This document shows positions 43,937 through 52,555 of a stretch of DNA of 64,000 nt, piece by piece (position 1 is the first letter of the stretch; each line of letters opens with the position of its first letter). The notes beneath the pieces are model-generated. The model saw only the letters and a program-made list of their open reading frames with translations, was not told where the DNA came from and ran no database searches. The DNA comes from JAOABC01 sp041287495 (GTDB lineage: Bacteria > Aquificota > Aquificia > Aquificales > Hydrogenothermaceae), in contig JBEULE010000042.1 of NCBI GenBank assembly GCA_041287495.1, positions 36,616 through 100,615 on the forward strand, written 5' to 3'. The translations under genes were made by a program, and so were the position numbers.

Positions 43937-44164
43937 ATGTTTGGGATTTTATCCGGTGAGAATGTGAAAAACGTAGCTAAAAAGATTACATTGGAAGCTG
44001 TGTATGAAGTTGTAGATCAAAAAACAAGAAAACAGAATGCAGAGATATTAGAATTAGAAAAAATCAATAAACCTCAAGAAGATGTTAGAGATTTAAACAG
44101 CAAATTAGATTCAGTTATGAATAAATTAATACAGATATATCAGAATATTTCAGAGAAAAAATAA
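43937..44164 (+). CDS. Small coiled-coil hypothetical protein
   Basis: A 75-residue cytosolic protein I do not recognise. The middle is a charged heptad-like stretch (NAEILELEKINKPQEDVRDL, then LNSKLDSVMNKLIQIYQNI), suggesting a short coiled coil. No cysteines or signal. AGAGGT precedes ATG 43937. It is 17 bp from the next small membrane protein and may share its transcript. Confidence 0.55.
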   Translation: MFGILSGENVKNVAKKITLEAVYEVVDQKTRKQNAEILELEKINKPQEDVRDLNSKLDSVMNKLIQIYQNISEKK

Positions 44165-44181
44165 ATCTGGAGGTAAAAAAG

Positions 44182-44379
44182 ATGACACCACTTAGAGTTC
44201 AGAGAATTATGATGTCCATAATTCTAATAGCCGGTCTACTTTTAGATTTAAATGGTTTTGAATGGGGTGAGTATCTCATCTGGTTTGTGGCACTTATGTC
44301 ACTGTTTGCAGGAATTACAGGATTCTGTCCTTCTGACAAAATACTTATGAAGATTACAGGTAAAGACAAGTTCTGCTGA
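44182..44379 (+). CDS. Small inner-membrane protein, DUF2892/YgaP-like
   Basis: A 65-residue protein with two hydrophobic helices (about 8-23 and 31-46) followed by GITGFCPSDKILMKITGK and a final cysteine. The R-x-x-R start, the helical hairpin and the G-F-C-P motif resemble the DUF2892 family, which also occurs fused to rhodanese domains. Ribosome site TGGAGGT. Its stop codon overlaps the sbcD start (TGATG). Confidence 0.7.
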   Translation: MTPLRVQRIMMSIILIAGLLLDLNGFEWGEYLIWFVALMSLFAGITGFCPSDKILMKITGKDKFC

Positions 44380-45518
44380 TGAAATTTATCCACTTATCTG
44401 ATACCCATCTTGGGTATCAGCACCTTGGACTTGAAGAAAGGAAGAGAGATTTTTTTAATGCTTTCAACTACGTTATAGAGTATGCCTTAGATGAGAATGT
44501 AGATTTTATAATCCATACCGGTGATTTTTTTCACAGCTCAAGACCTTCAAATGAAACATTACTTGAAGGAATAACCTTACTTAAAAAACTTCAAAATAAG
44601 AAGATTCCTATATACACAATATCCGGAAACCATGACAGAGGTAGCGGGGCAAGAGATAGATCTCCTTTAGAGATTCTAAAAGAGCTTGGACTTAGAGTTG
44701 TTGATAATCACTTTGAGACTTTTAAAGATATAAACATATTCGGACTTAGACATATGCACATAGTAAATTTAAGAGGAGTAGATTTAAAGAAGATACTACA
44801 GGAATTTTATGAAAAAGCAGATAAAAGACTTTTTAACATCCTTATGTTACATCTTGAATTTCAGCCTATATTCCCATCCGGAATTAGTTTTGAAAGCTCT
44901 ATTCCGGAAGTTTTTAACTATATAGGTATAGGACATTACCACCAAAAACAAGACCCATTTACATTTAAAGACTCTTTAGTAGTTTATCCTGGTTCTACAG
45001 AATACACTCAGTTTAATGAAAAAGATTATTCAGAAAAAGGATTTTATTTAGTGGAAGTAGAAAATCCGAAAAGTATAAAGTATAACTTCATCCCAATTCC
45101 TACAAGGAAATTTTTTACTTACAGATTTAGAGATGAAGAATTAGAAGCTATTATAGATAGTATCAGTCATATAGATTTTAGTGATAACAAAAAACCGGTT
45201 CTCATACTTAAAGGAGTAACGAAAAAAAATCTTTCAAAAAAAGATGTTCTGGCACTTATAGAGGATAGAGGGCTTAAAGATAACTTCTTACATATATCTG
45301 TCAATTTAGAAAAAGTAGAAAATACTTATGAATTTACTTTTATAGGAAATGACTCTGAAAAAAGTAGAATTGAAATTGATAAGATAATATCGGAGAATAT
45401 AGATGAAGAAAACTTAAAATCTAAAGTATTAACAGTTATCAATGCTATAAATAGCTTTGAGAATATGCAGGAACTTGAAAATTACATAAACGAAAATCCT
45501 GAATTATTTACAGTTTAG
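44379..45518 (+). CDS. sbcD: DNA double-strand break repair nuclease SbcD/Mre11
   Basis: A 379-residue metallophosphoesterase. The phosphoesterase motifs are HLSDTHLG (D8, H10), HTGDFFHSSRP, ISGNHDRGSG, MLHLEFQ and GIGHYHQKQ. The capping domain follows from about 240. Mre11 works with Rad50/SbcC at DNA ends and hairpins; an sbcC gene is not adjacent, as it often would be. It overlaps the small membrane gene and precedes metF by 8 bp. Confidence 0.92.
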   Translation: MKFIHLSDTHLGYQHLGLEERKRDFFNAFNYVIEYALDENVDFIIHTGDFFHSSRPSNETLLEGITLLKKLQNKKIPIYTISGNHDRGSGARDRSPLEILKELGLRVVDNHFETFKDINIFGLRHMHIVNLRGVDLKKILQEFYEKADKRLFNILMLHLEFQPIFPSGISFESSIPEVFNYIGIGHYHQKQDPFTFKDSLVVYPGSTEYTQFNEKDYSEKGFYLVEVENPKSIKYNFIPIPTRKFFTYRFRDEELEAIIDSISHIDFSDNKKPVLILKGVTKKNLSKKDVLALIEDRGLKDNFLHISVNLEKVENTYEFTFIGNDSEKSRIEIDKIISENIDEENLKSKVLTVINAINSFENMQELENYINENPELFTV

Positions 45519-45526
45519 GAGAAAGT

Positions 45527-46396
45527 ATGAAGATAATAGATAAACTGAAAGAAACAAAGGTAAGTATATCCTTCGAGTTTTTCCCTCCAAAGACAGAAGA
45601 AGCAAAAAATCAGTTATTTGATACGATAAGAGATTTGCAACCTTTAAATCCAACCTTTGTATCTGTAACTTATGGAGCTGGAGGCTCAACAAGAGAAAAA
45701 ACAAGGGAAGTAGTAAAGAAAATACATGAAGAGACCTCTTTGACTGTTATGGCACACCTTACCTGTATAGCCCATTCTCAACAGGAGATAATAGATATGC
45801 TTTCAGACTATAAAAATATAGGAATACAGAATATATTAGCTTTAAGGGGAGATTTACCATTAGACCAGAAAGACACTATAATTAAAGGTTGTAAACATGC
45901 AGATGGACTTGTAAGATTAATTAGAGAAAGTTTTAAAGATTACTTTTGCATAGCTGTAGCCTCTTATCCGGAGAAACATCCGGAAAGTCCTAACATAGAG
46001 AGAGATATCGTAAACTTCAAAAAGAAAGTGGAAACTGGAGCAGATTTTTCAATAACACAGATGTTTTTTGACAACAGATTTTTCTATGACTTTTTGGAAA
46101 GATGTGAAAAAGCCGGTATAAATATACCTATCCTTGCCGGAATTATGCCAATTACCAACTTTAACCAGATATCTAAATTTGCCTCTATGTGTGGAGCTAC
46201 TATTCCGGAAGAGATAGTTAAAAAGTTCGAAAAATTTATAAATAATCCGGAAGATATGAAAAAACTCGGTATAGAGATAGCCACACAACAGTGTATAGAT
46301 TTAATAAATAACAATGTTAAAGGATTACATTTTTACACACTAAACAAATCAGATGCTACTTTAAAAATATACGAAAATATAAAACATCTGCTATGA
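45527..46396 (+). CDS. metF: 5,10-methylenetetrahydrofolate reductase
   Basis: A 289-residue flavoenzyme producing methyl-THF for methionine synthesis. It has SFEFFPPKTEEA (catalytic Glu), VTYGAGGSTREKT, LTCIAHSQQEI, ALRGDLP and TQMFFDN, all in family order. TAGGAGAAAG precedes ATG 45527. It faces the decayed hydrogenase-like cluster across 16 bp. Confidence 0.95.
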   Translation: MKIIDKLKETKVSISFEFFPPKTEEAKNQLFDTIRDLQPLNPTFVSVTYGAGGSTREKTREVVKKIHEETSLTVMAHLTCIAHSQQEIIDMLSDYKNIGIQNILALRGDLPLDQKDTIIKGCKHADGLVRLIRESFKDYFCIAVASYPEKHPESPNIERDIVNFKKKVETGADFSITQMFFDNRFFYDFLERCEKAGINIPILAGIMPITNFNQISKFASMCGATIPEEIVKKFEKFINNPEDMKKLGIEIATQQCIDLINNNVKGLHFYTLNKSDATLKIYENIKHLL

Positions 46397-46412
46397 AAGG
46401 AATAGTCAAAAA

Positions 46413-46931
46413 TTACGGTTTGTATCTGTTTTTTATAAGTAAAAGTAAGCCTGATATTATATCTACTGGTTCCGGAGGACATCCTTTTATAAAGAGATCT
46501 ACTTCAAGTTTTCCTTCTAATCCATCCATAGTAGCATAACTACCTTTGAAAACTCCCCCATCAATACTACAATCACCTACAGCTATAACAAATTTAGGAG
46601 AAGGCACATTCTCATAGGCTTTCATTACAGCTTCATACATATTTCTTGTCATACATCCTGTTATCATAAGAGCATCTGCATGTTTTGGAGAAGCTACAAA
46701 CTTAACACCAAATCTTTCTATATCATAGTAAGGATTTGTAAGAGCAGATATCTCATATTCACAACCATTACAAGATCCGCTATCAACTTCTCTTATTGTA
46801 AAACTTCCACTAAAATATTTGTCTATATTCTCTTTAAGTTCCTTTCCCAATATCTCTACATTCTCATCTCTTATAACAATTTCCTCTGATTTTATTCCTT
46901 CCTGTAATCTTTTCCGAATTATCCTAAACAT
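46413..46931 (-). CDS. Group 4 hydrogenase-like / NuoB-like small subunit (HyfI/HycG family)
   Basis: A 172-residue iron-sulfur protein, intact. The proximal [4Fe-4S] ligands are in VDSGSCNGCEYEI, ITGCMTRNM, AVGDCSIDGG and IKGCPPEPVDI, as in HycG/HyfI and NuoB. N-terminal residues 1-40 (including IVIRDENVEILGKEL) are unlike NuoB. It is the last gene of a wrecked operon (46941-49650) whose other surviving pieces are broken. Either it still has a role or the damage is recent. hyfI would be the nearest E. coli name. Confidence 0.85.
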   Translation of the reverse strand: MFRIIRKRLQEGIKSEEIVIRDENVEILGKELKENIDKYFSGSFTIREVDSGSCNGCEYEISALTNPYYDIERFGVKFVASPKHADALMITGCMTRNMYEAVMKAYENVPSPKFVIAVGDCSIDGGVFKGSYATMDGLEGKLEVDLFIKGCPPEPVDIISGLLLLIKNRYKP

Positions 46932-46940
46932 CTTCTAACC

Positions 46941-47159
46941 TCACAAATCTGTTCCTGCATAACTTAAATTTAAACTTTTATTTATAAGAGGAAAATCAGC
47001 GACTATATCTCCTAAAACTGCAAATTGAATAGTTTGCCAGTTGTTATAAGATGGATCTACTATCTTTAATCTATCTACTTTTCCAGATTTATCTGTTTTT
47101 AAAAAGTAATAAACTCCTCCTCTCTGCCTCTCTGCATACCCTAAGGAGAAATTGTAAGT
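46941..47159 (-). pseudogene. 3' remnant of the large subunit (HyfG/HycE/NuoD-like)
   Basis: About 73 codons survive, reading TYNFSLGYAERQRGGVYYF and then LKIVDPSYNNW, AVLGDIVADFPLINKS and NLSYAGTDL before TGA. This matches the C-terminus of the large subunit of group 4 hydrogenases and relatives (Y-S-I-G-x-E-x-P-R-G-E, R-D-P-S-x-x-N-W, D-F-P-L-I). The expected nickel motif DPCxSCTDR is replaced by NLSYAGTDL, so the two cysteines are Ser and Gly. The rest of the gene is deleted and the fragment is joined out of frame to the hyfC-like remnant. Confidence 0.85.
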
Positions 47160-47695
47160 TTTATATAAGATGAAAGCTCAAACAGTGCAAGATGCCTGCC
47201 AGAAGCTTCTAATATATTACTTATATTTGTTGTGCCAGTTTGCAATGCGAAAGCAAATATTATCAACATAAAAGAAGGTTCTGCTAACGAAGCTATAACC
47301 ATTTCTCTTGAAGAACCAAGACCTCTAAATGCACTTGCCTGATCCATTCCGTAAAGTGCAAGGCAAAAAGTTTCAAATGCCAGTATATAGACTAAAGCTA
47401 TAATATCTCCGGTAAAACTTAGTAAAGTATAACTGTTTATAACCGGCAAGAATGTAGCAGCCCAAACAGTAGAAACAAAAACTAAATAAGGAGATATCCT
47501 CGATATAAAAGATGCATCCGATGATATAACAGCTTCTTTTTTTAACAGCTTATATATATCTAAATAAGCTTGATAAATAGGAGGCCCTTTTTGTCCTCTT
47601 AATATACACTTTATCTTATGAATTAATGTCTTTATAAATGGAGATATCAATATCACAAATAAAACCTGTAAAGACCCAATTACTATATTCTCCAT
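47141..47695 (-). pseudogene. Truncated HyfC/HycD (NuoH-like) membrane subunit
   Basis: The 184-codon frame keeps the N-terminal 60% of a HycD/HyfC-type protein: a first helix, the GQKGPPIYQAYLDIYKLLKKE loop region, several helices, MDQASAFRGLGSSREMVIAS and LAEPSFMLII. The family normally runs to about 300-315 residues with an E-x-x-R-x-P-x-D loop. Here that part is gone: at about 47156-47165 the sequence switches to the large-subunit tail, and the stop TAG lies in the foreign frame. It starts at ATG 47695, two bases after the hyfB-like stop. Confidence 0.85.
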
Positions 47696-47697
47696 TC

Positions 47698-49650
47698 CTA
47701 CATCCTTATAAATAAAAGGAATACAATAAATGTCAATATGATAAACATGATATAGACATGGATTATTCCGGACTGTAAATAAAACCTAATGGACAAAATC
47801 AAATTCATAAATTTATTAGCTAATTTAAAGTATATAACCTCAATAACATCCCTAACCTCTAAAACATAAACTTTCTTGGGGGAAGAAATACTTCTCTTTC
47901 TCCGAATCTACATAAAATTCTTCTTTTACGTTGAAAACGAAAGATAATATTCTCCTTATTGGAGCGGAAAAAGCTACAGAGCTATACTAAGCTTTTGGTG
48001 TTGTATTTAGTTGATCAAGTCCACAAATGTTTCATATTCTCTCGTTTTTCCACTTCCCACAAATCTTATAAATAAGTAAGTTACAAATAATACGAAAATT
48101 CCAACTACAGATAGAGCAATTGGAGATATTCTAGCATAATCATAACTTGTTGAAATAAGTATAAATCCATATTTGTATATGAGGTTATTATAAATTGAGA
48201 CTTCAAAAACAGATTTAACCAATTCATCTAAGAAATATATAACACTAAAAGGTAATATTCCAAAAATAATAACCAACACTGCCATTAAACCCATTCCCGC
48301 TAGCATAAATATATCAGCATCTTTTTCAACTTTTACAGATCTACTTTTACCCAAAAAAGATATGCCGAAAAGTTTCACAAAAGTAGCCAGAGAAAAAGAA
48401 CCTGTAAGAGCCAACATTGAAGCAGATATAGGAATAAATATAGATATCATCTCATCATTTATATTTCCACCAAAGAGTAAAGATTGATACAAGAGCTATT
48501 CACTTACAAACCCATTAAATGGTGGAAGAGCTGTGATCCCAAGTATTCCTATTAAAGTTAATATGGAAGTTATTGGCATAGATTTTATAAGTCCTCCAAG
48601 CTTATCCATACTTTTTGTTCTCGCTTTAAGAAGAATAACTCCGGAAGACATAAAAAGTAAGCTTTTGAATACAGCATGATTAAGAGTATGGTATAACATA
48701 GCTATAAATCCTATTCCAGCAAGAAGAACAACTCCATAGGATTTAAATATCATAGCTATTCCCATGGCCATAACTATGATCCCTATATTTTCCATGGAAG
48801 AGTATGCCAACAATTTTTTGATATCATTACTTACATACCCATAGAGTATTCCATAAACAGCCGTAATTGACCCAACTGCTAACACTAAAAATCCAAAACC
48901 AACAGGATAATTATTTAAAAACACAAAAAAGTATTGAACCAACATAAATACAGCTACTTTTAACATAACTCCGGACATAAGAGCGGAAATATTAGAAGGG
49001 GTCACAGGATGAGCTTTTGGAAGCCAAATATGAAAAGGAAATAATCCAGCTTTCGTTCCAAATCCTATTAAACCAAATAGAAATATCAGAAACTTTAGGT
49101 TATCATCCATGTAGATATTTTCCCAATTATAAAATTCAGTACTCGAAGATATATAGTAAAATATTCCAAAAGAGAGTATTATAAAAACTGTTCCAATATG
49201 AGTCATTATGAAGTAGATAATTCCGGATTTAACATTTTCCTCCTCTTTATAATCATACAACACAAGCAAAAATGATACACCAGACATAAGTTCCCAAAAT
49301 AAAAGAAAAGAAAAAATATTTTTAGATAAAATTACAAAAATCATAGAGAAAATAAATAGGTAATAAAGAGACAAAAAAGTTTTTCATTTTTTATATGTTT
49401 AACATAACTATAAGAGTATACAGAAACAGCTGCAGATACGAGAGTTATTAATCCTATGAAGAAAAGTCCTATATTATCAACACCATAAACAAAATCCACA
49501 CCCTCAATACTTGTTAAATATTTAACTTTATACGAAAAAGGAAGCTATAGATAGCACACCATTTAAAATAGCAAAAATCAGAAGAGAAAGTCTATGTTTA
49601 AATATATACAAACCTATAAAGAGAATAAACAATAAAGATAAAAGCTCCAC
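47698..49650 (-). pseudogene. Decayed HyfB/HycC antiporter-like subunit
   Basis: About 650 codons, full length for the family, but broken six times. Start GTG 49650 follows AAGGAG. Lesions, 5' to 3': an extra T in the tract at 49535-49539; a missing T in the tract at 49373-49378; TAG in place of a conserved Trp (FNGFVSE-stop-LLYQ) at 48496-48498; a frameshift near 48000-48010; TAG in PKA-stop-YSSVAFSAPIRRI at 47987-47989; an extra C at 47878-47882. Between them the sequence is clearly NuoL/HyfB-like (GFGTKAGLFPFHIWLPKAHP, HTLNHAVFKSLLF, LPPFNGF), ending YLQSGIIHVYI and TAG 47698-47700. Confidence 0.92.
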
Positions 49651-49833
49651 ATCACACTCCTTAAAAAAGAACGGCGCTACGTTATACCATAAAATTTTGA
49701 ATTATAAGTATTAGCATCATCAGCTTTTTATGCTAGGTAAATTTAAAAAATTTTTCCATAAATATATTTAATAATCTGTTAGAATTATTCCATTAAGTTA
49801 AATCTCTTTATATATGTTAAAAGGTAATTAAAG

Positions 49834-51657
49834 ATGAATTTATCAGAATTTTTGAAGAAGGCAAAAGAAAAAGATTTTCTAAAAGTAATAGAAGAACCTC
49901 TTGATGTTAACCTTGAAATTCCACATATATCATACATAGAAGTCAAGAAAGATGACTCAAAGATTTTACTGTTTAAAAACCCAATAGACAGAGAAGAAAA
50001 TATAAGATATGACATACCAGTAGTTATGAACTGTTTTGCAAATTTTGAGATAACAGAGTTTGTTTTTGGAAAACATCCGGATAATATAGCAAAAGAGATA
50101 GAAGAGATTATTCACATTAAACCTCCATCTTCTCTATACGAGAAATTATCAACCTTATCAAAACTTTTTAAAATTAAGAATATCTTTCCAAGAAGGTTGA
50201 AAAAAAGGGGAGAATGTCAAGAAGTTATCTATACGGAAGATAAAGTTAATCTTGATTTAATTCCAATACTCAAAACTTGGGAAAAAGATGGAGGTAAGTT
50301 TATAACAGCCGGACAGATATACACAATATCAATAGATAGACAGTTTCAAAACTTAGGACTATACAGATTACAGAAACTTTCAAAAGATAAACTGATAATC
50401 CACTGGCAGATACATAAAGATGGAGCTCACTTTTTTAATGAGTATAAAAAAGCCGGTAAAAAGATGCCTATTTCAATAGGAATTGGAGGAGACCCATTGT
50501 ATTTCTGGTGTGGTCAGGCACCAATGCCACCTAAAATGTTTGAATTACTGCTATACGGCTTTATAAGGGAAGAAAACCCTATACTTGTAAAAAGTATAAC
50601 AAATGATATATACATTCCCCATGATTTAGATATAGTGATTGAAGGAGAGATAAATCCCGATGAGTTCTATCCGGAAGGTCCATTTGGAGATCATACTGGA
50701 TACTACACACCAGTAGAAAACTTTCCTGTTATGAAGGTTAAAGCAATAACAATGAGAAAAAATCCTATATACATGGCTACAGTTGTTGGAAAACCTCCTT
50801 TAGAAGATAAATACATGGGATGGGCTACAGAGAGGATATTTCTACCCCTTTTAAAAACAACTACGCCGGATTTAATAGACTATCACATGCCGGAGAACGG
50901 ATGCTTCCATAACTTACTTATTGCAAAAATATCACCAAGATACAAAGGACATTCAAAACAGATTATGCACGCTCTATGGGGAGTAGGACAGATGAGTTTT
51001 CTAAAACATGCCATATTTGTAGGTGAAGATTCTCCTCCTCTCACAGATTATTATAGAATAACTCAATATATACTAAACAGACTAACCGAGAAATCCTTCT
51101 TGATCACAGAGGGGATAGTAGATCAACTTGACCATGCAAGTTATGAAGAGTTAGTGGGAGGAAAATTAGGAATAGATGCAACAGGTGAAGAAGTAGAAAA
51201 AACAGTTGAAGTTTTAGATGATAAAACATTGTTTGATATAACTAAAGAGTTAGACCCAGATATAACAGGACTAAAACAGCATATGATAGAAACTGCAAAC
51301 CCTATCACTGTTATATCAGTTAAAAAAACAAAGCCTGTTAGAGAAATTTTTGAAAAACTAAAAAAATTTAGCAAACACCTCAGGATAGTGGTTTTCGTAG
51401 ACGAAGAAGACAATGACCTTGATAATCCTTATATGCTTATATGGAGAGTCACAAACAACATAGACTCACTACATGATGTATGGATAGAAGAAATTTGGGG
51501 AATAGATGCAACGGCAAAATCCGACATAGATGGCTACAAAAGACAGTGGCCTGAAGATGTTTTCTGTAATAAAAAAATTGTCTATTCACTTAGAGATAGA
51601 AAGATTATAGATGTAGATGACAACTTTCTAAAAAAATTTCAAATCATCAGGATATAA
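49834..51657 (+). CDS. UbiD family decarboxylase
   Basis: A 607-residue prenylated-FMN-dependent decarboxylase. It has the family signature YPEGPFGDHTGYYTP, IGIGGDPLYFW, and HALWGVGQMSFLKH. The length is above E. coli UbiD (about 497) because of an extended C-terminal region, as in menaquinone-type MqnL/UbiD relatives. A quinone-pathway decarboxylase would fit this anaerobic/microaerophilic respiratory lifestyle. UbiX, which makes the cofactor, is not nearby. It starts at ATG 49834 in the otherwise empty 183-bp gap from the hydrogenase-like remnant and overlaps the sigma gene by 11 bp, tail to tail. Confidence 0.88.
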   Translation: MNLSEFLKKAKEKDFLKVIEEPLDVNLEIPHISYIEVKKDDSKILLFKNPIDREENIRYDIPVVMNCFANFEITEFVFGKHPDNIAKEIEEIIHIKPPSSLYEKLSTLSKLFKIKNIFPRRLKKRGECQEVIYTEDKVNLDLIPILKTWEKDGGKFITAGQIYTISIDRQFQNLGLYRLQKLSKDKLIIHWQIHKDGAHFFNEYKKAGKKMPISIGIGGDPLYFWCGQAPMPPKMFELLLYGFIREENPILVKSITNDIYIPHDLDIVIEGEINPDEFYPEGPFGDHTGYYTPVENFPVMKVKAITMRKNPIYMATVVGKPPLEDKYMGWATERIFLPLLKTTTPDLIDYHMPENGCFHNLLIAKISPRYKGHSKQIMHALWGVGQMSFLKHAIFVGEDSPPLTDYYRITQYILNRLTEKSFLITEGIVDQLDHASYEELVGGKLGIDATGEEVEKTVEVLDDKTLFDITKELDPDITGLKQHMIETANPITVISVKKTKPVREIFEKLKKFSKHLRIVVFVDEEDNDLDNPYMLIWRVTNNIDSLHDVWIEEIWGIDATAKSDIDGYKRQWPEDVFCNKKIVYSLRDRKIIDVDDNFLKKFQIIRI

Positions 51658-52504
51658 GGTCTTTTAAACTTCTCTTTACAGCTATCTTCCTCAGTTTTTT
51701 TAACAATCTTGACTCAATCTGTCTCACCCTTTCTCTTGATATCCCAACTATCTGTCCTACTTCACTTAAAGTTTTAGGCTCCTCTCCAAATAATCCGTAT
51801 CTATGTATTAATATTTTCTTCTCCCTTTCAGAAAGGTTTTCTAACATATCTTTTAGTAATCTTTCAAGGTCTTCTGTAAATATATCTTTTTCTACATCTT
51901 CTGTTCCTTTTAAAGATAAGATATCCTCAAAATATAGATCTTCTCCATTTGAATTTATAGGTTCATCAATAGATATAAATAACTTCTTGTCTAAAATGTA
52001 ATTTTTAATAGTTTCAATATTTATATCAACTTCTTCACTTTTAAGATGTTCAAAAATATCCTCAACAGTAGGCTCTTTATAGCTTTCTTCTTTAAGTTTA
52101 TTATAGATTGTATCTATTTTGTTAGCTAAACTTTGCACTTTATCCGGTTTTCTTATAACCTCTCTTTGACTGTTTATAAGCTGATGGATAGACTGTTTTA
52201 TCCACCAAACTGCGTATGATATAAACTTTACACCTCTTGAAGGGTCATATCTGTTAGCTGCCTCTATCAGTCCAAGATTTCCGGCTGAAATTATATCCTG
52301 AAATGGTATATTATACCCTGCATATCTTTTTGCTATACTTATAACAAACCTTAAATTTGATTTAATAAGTTTAGATAGAGCATCTTTATCACCTTCTTTT
52401 ACTCTTCTAAGGATTTCCCCTTCTTCTTCAGCAGTCAAAAGGGGAATCTTATATATAGACTTTATGTAGTAATCTACACCTTCTTCGTATCTAAACTTTT
52501 TCAT
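51647..52504 (-). CDS. RNA polymerase sigma factor, RpoD/RpoS/RpoH family (group 2/3)
   Basis: A 285-residue sigma-70 family factor without region 1.1. Region 1.2 (YYIKSIYKIPLLTAEEE), region 2 (NLRFVISIAKRYAG, DIISAGNLGLIEAANRYDPS, KFISYAVWWIKQSI), region 3 and region 4 (LSEREKKILIHRYGLFG, TLSEVGQIVGISRERVRQIE) are complete. It is too short for the primary sigma and is an alternative or stress factor; RpoH versus RpoS cannot be decided. No anti-sigma gene is adjacent. The HtrA-like protease gene is just upstream on the same strand. Confidence 0.9.
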   Translation of the reverse strand: MKKFRYEEGVDYYIKSIYKIPLLTAEEEGEILRRVKEGDKDALSKLIKSNLRFVISIAKRYAGYNIPFQDIISAGNLGLIEAANRYDPSRGVKFISYAVWWIKQSIHQLINSQREVIRKPDKVQSLANKIDTIYNKLKEESYKEPTVEDIFEHLKSEEVDINIETIKNYILDKKLFISIDEPINSNGEDLYFEDILSLKGTEDVEKDIFTEDLERLLKDMLENLSEREKKILIHRYGLFGEEPKTLSEVGQIVGISRERVRQIESRLLKKLRKIAVKRSLKDLIS

Positions 52505-52555
52505 CTTTCACCTCTGATAGTTATTTTCCCTCACCCTTATACAGGTTGTCAAACA

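Noticed and set aside
48007..48492. A separate 161-residue membrane protein gene starting near 48492
   Set aside because: It is in the same frame as the upstream reading and continues it after one TAG; its sequence is the C-terminal third of the HyfB-like subunit, so it is part of the pseudogene.
48496..48498. In-frame TAG as pyrrolysine or read-through codon
   Set aside because: The same gene has frameshifts and a second TAG, the site matches a conserved Trp, and no pyrrolysine genes are visible.
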